From Thermoplasmata archaeon (GTDB taxonomy: Archaea; Thermoplasmatota; Thermoplasmata; Lutacidiplasmatales; UBA184): a stretch of DNA of 37,140 nt. Positions 35,425 to 37,140 of this stretch are shown in pieces. Within the stretch, counting starts at the first letter, position 1, and every line of letters starts with the position of its first letter. The stretch covers positions 1 through 37,140 of the forward strand of contig JAJZGO010000005.1 in the NCBI GenBank assembly GCA_021798415.1, written 5' to 3'. The translations under genes and the position numbers were made by a program. Under the pieces are notes generated by a model. The model did no database searches and was not told where the DNA came from. It saw only the letters and a program-made list of their open reading frames with translations.

Positions 35425-36371
35425 CCGGTCCCCTCGTCCCGGCGCTGCCAGGCGCGAACGGTGTTCGCGATCAGCTCGGCGACCGTGACCGGGCCCACCC
35501 CGCCGGGGACCGGGGTCAGGGAGTCGGCCCAGCCGTCGAGCGAGGCAGCGTCGGCGTCGCCGGCGGGAACCTGGCCACCGGGGCGGCTCGGGTCGGGAAC
35601 GCTCGAAAGCCCCACGTCGACCACGTTCGCCCCGCGAGGGACGACCGCGCGCGTCAGAAGGCCCGGCCGCCCCACGCACGAAAAGATCGTGCGGGCCCCC
35701 GCGAGGGCGCCCGCGAGGTCCCGGGTCTTCGAGTGGAGGAGCGTCACGGTGGCGTCGATCCCGGTCGACTTGCCCGCGAGCAGCAGGGCGAGGGGAAGGC
35801 CGACCGTCTCCGAACGGCCGATCACCGCCACCCGCTCGCCCTCGAGGGGGAGGTGGTAGTGGCGGGCGATGTCGATCGCGGCGAGAGCGACCGCCGGGAC
35901 GTGGACCGGCCGCTGGGCGACGAGCCGCCCGAGATTCTCCGGCCCGACCCCGTCGACGTCCTTTCGGGGCCGGAGCACGGCGACCGCGGCGTAGAAATCG
36001 AACGGTGGCGGGAGCGGATGCTCGAGCAGGACCGCGTGCACGGCCGGATCCGCGTCGAGCGCGCGCAGCCGGGCGACCAGCTCGCTGGGCCCCGCAGTCG
36101 GTCCGAGGGGGTCGTCCCGGAACTCGATCCCGACCTGGGCCGCGGCCTTCGCCTGCCGGCGGAGGTAGAACCGGAACGGGCTCTCGACCCCCCGGTGGAC
36201 GCTGACGAGCGACGGAGGCGGGGTTCCGGCGGGAGCCGCGGCGACCGCCGCGCGGCTCGCGCTATCCCGCGCGGCGGCGACCGGCTTTCCCTCGAGGCGA
36301 ACGGTCACGGTTCGGTCCGGCGGGCGGAGTTCGGTCCGGTAGATAACGGACCACTTACCGTCGCACCGCAC
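35421..36371 (-). CDS. folD: Bifunctional methylenetetrahydrofolate dehydrogenase/cyclohydrolase FolD
   Basis: VLLEHPLPPPFDFYAAVAVLRPRKDVDGVGPENLGRL...VAVIGRSETVGLPLALLLAGKS...ATVTLLHSKTRDL...NVVDVGLSS...LTPVPGGVGPVTVAELIANTV; true start may be internal. Confidence 0.93.
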   Translation of the reverse strand: MRCDGKWSVIYRTELRPPDRTVTVRLEGKPVAAARDSASRAAVAAAPAGTPPPSLVSVHRGVESPFRFYLRRQAKAAAQVGIEFRDDPLGPTAGPSELVARLRALDADPAVHAVLLEHPLPPPFDFYAAVAVLRPRKDVDGVGPENLGRLVAQRPVHVPAVALAAIDIARHYHLPLEGERVAVIGRSETVGLPLALLLAGKSTGIDATVTLLHSKTRDLAGALAGARTIFSCVGRPGLLTRAVVPRGANVVDVGLSSVPDPSRPGGQVPAGDADAASLDGWADSLTPVPGGVGPVTVAELIANTVRAWQRRDEGTG

Positions 36372-36501
36372 GGTGGCCCCCGGAGCGGGGCCGTCGTGGG
36401 TCCGGCGGTGCGGCCGCCGCTCGCCCCGAAGGGATTTATACGCACCCCCGCTTCGTTTACTTGGCGCTACGACCCCGGGACCAACGGGTTGGGACGCCTA
36501 C

Positions 36502-37140
36502 ATGGAAGAGGGAGCGGAAACACCGCCGTCCGGGGCCGATTCGGCCCCCCCGCCGAACGAGCTCGACACCTGGTCGCGAACGCTGCCGTATACTTCGAGT
36601 GCCCAAGTCGAGGTCCCTCCTCGACTCCTCGAGCAGGTGATCGGTCAGGACGAGGCCGTCGAGGTCGCGCGAAAGGCGGCGACGCAGAAGCGCCACATGA
36701 TCCTGATCGGCGAGCCGGGGACGGGCAAGAGCATGCTCGCCCGGGCGATGGTCGACTTCCTGCCCAAGGAGCAGCTCCAGGACATCCTGGCCTACCCGAA
36801 CAACGACGATCCGAACGAGCCGAAGATCCGGGTCGTTCCGTCGGGCAAGGGGAAGGAGATCGTCGCCGCCCAGAAGCTCGAGGCGGCCCAGAAGAAGGAG
36901 CAGCGCACGATCCTCTTCGTCGTCCTCTCCCTCGCCGTCTTCGCCTTCACGCTCTACATCGTGATCACCCAGCGCGACCTGACCGCGCTCCTGTTCGGCC
37001 TCCTCATCGTGTTCATCATCTACGCGCTCGTCCGGTTCTCGGGCGGCCGCAACGACGCGGGCGCGGGAGTGGCGAAGCTCCTCGTCTCCCATACTCCCGA
37101 CGATAAGCCCCCGTTCATCGACGCCACCGGTGCCCACGCC
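36502..37140 (+). CDS. lonB: Archaeal membrane-anchored Lon protease (LonB), truncated by the window edge
   Basis: VEVPPRLLEQVIGQDEAVEVARKAATQKRHMILIGEPGTGKSMLARAMVDFLP then TM insertion RTILFVVLSLAVFAFTLYIV...ALLFGLLIVFIIYALVRF; open to the end of the window, not in the ORF track. Confidence 0.9.
   Translation, partial: MEEGAETPPSGADSAPPPNELDTWSRTLPYTSSAQVEVPPRLLEQVIGQDEAVEVARKAATQKRHMILIGEPGTGKSMLARAMVDFLPKEQLQDILAYPNNDDPNEPKIRVVPSGKGKEIVAAQKLEAAQKKEQRTILFVVLSLAVFAFTLYIVITQRDLTALLFGLLIVFIIYALVRFSGGRNDAGAGVAKLLVSHTPDDKPPFIDATGAHA

Overview
High-GC archaeal chromosomal window. I infer Thermoplasmatota or a related euryarchaeal lineage from the archaeal information-processing genes; this was not tested. 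Most of it (about 3.4-37.1 kb) is densely packed core genome. It includes pelota, rpoD-rps11-rps4-rps13, an RsmC-like methyltransferase, dnaJ, SAM hydroxide adenosyltransferase, citrate synthase, a tuf-rps10-archaetidylserine decarboxylase/synthase-mptD run, argF, a thiolase + DUF35 pair, a CuA-like cupredoxin, tRNA-Phe(GAA), topoisomerase IA, a creatininase/ArfB-uvrA-uvrC run, psmA, a radical SAM protein, folD and the start of a membrane-anchored LonB. The first 3.4 kb looks different. It is visibly more AT-rich and contains a decayed IS630-family transposase, a second IS630 3' remnant about 3.4 kb away, a Kelch-repeat surface protein, and a frameshifted Hint-domain surface-protein pseudogene that the ORF track shows only in part. 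Items most worth a second look are the IS630/Hint-domain wreckage, structured intergenic DNA upstream of tuf and between psmA and the radical SAM gene, a near-palindrome in front of the cupredoxin, a UvrC without its C-terminal HhH region, and long convergent 3' overlaps. I did not find a clear, wholly new multi-gene system. The best candidates for something undescribed are the radical SAM / Cys-rich protein / FolD locus and the structured intergenic region beside it.
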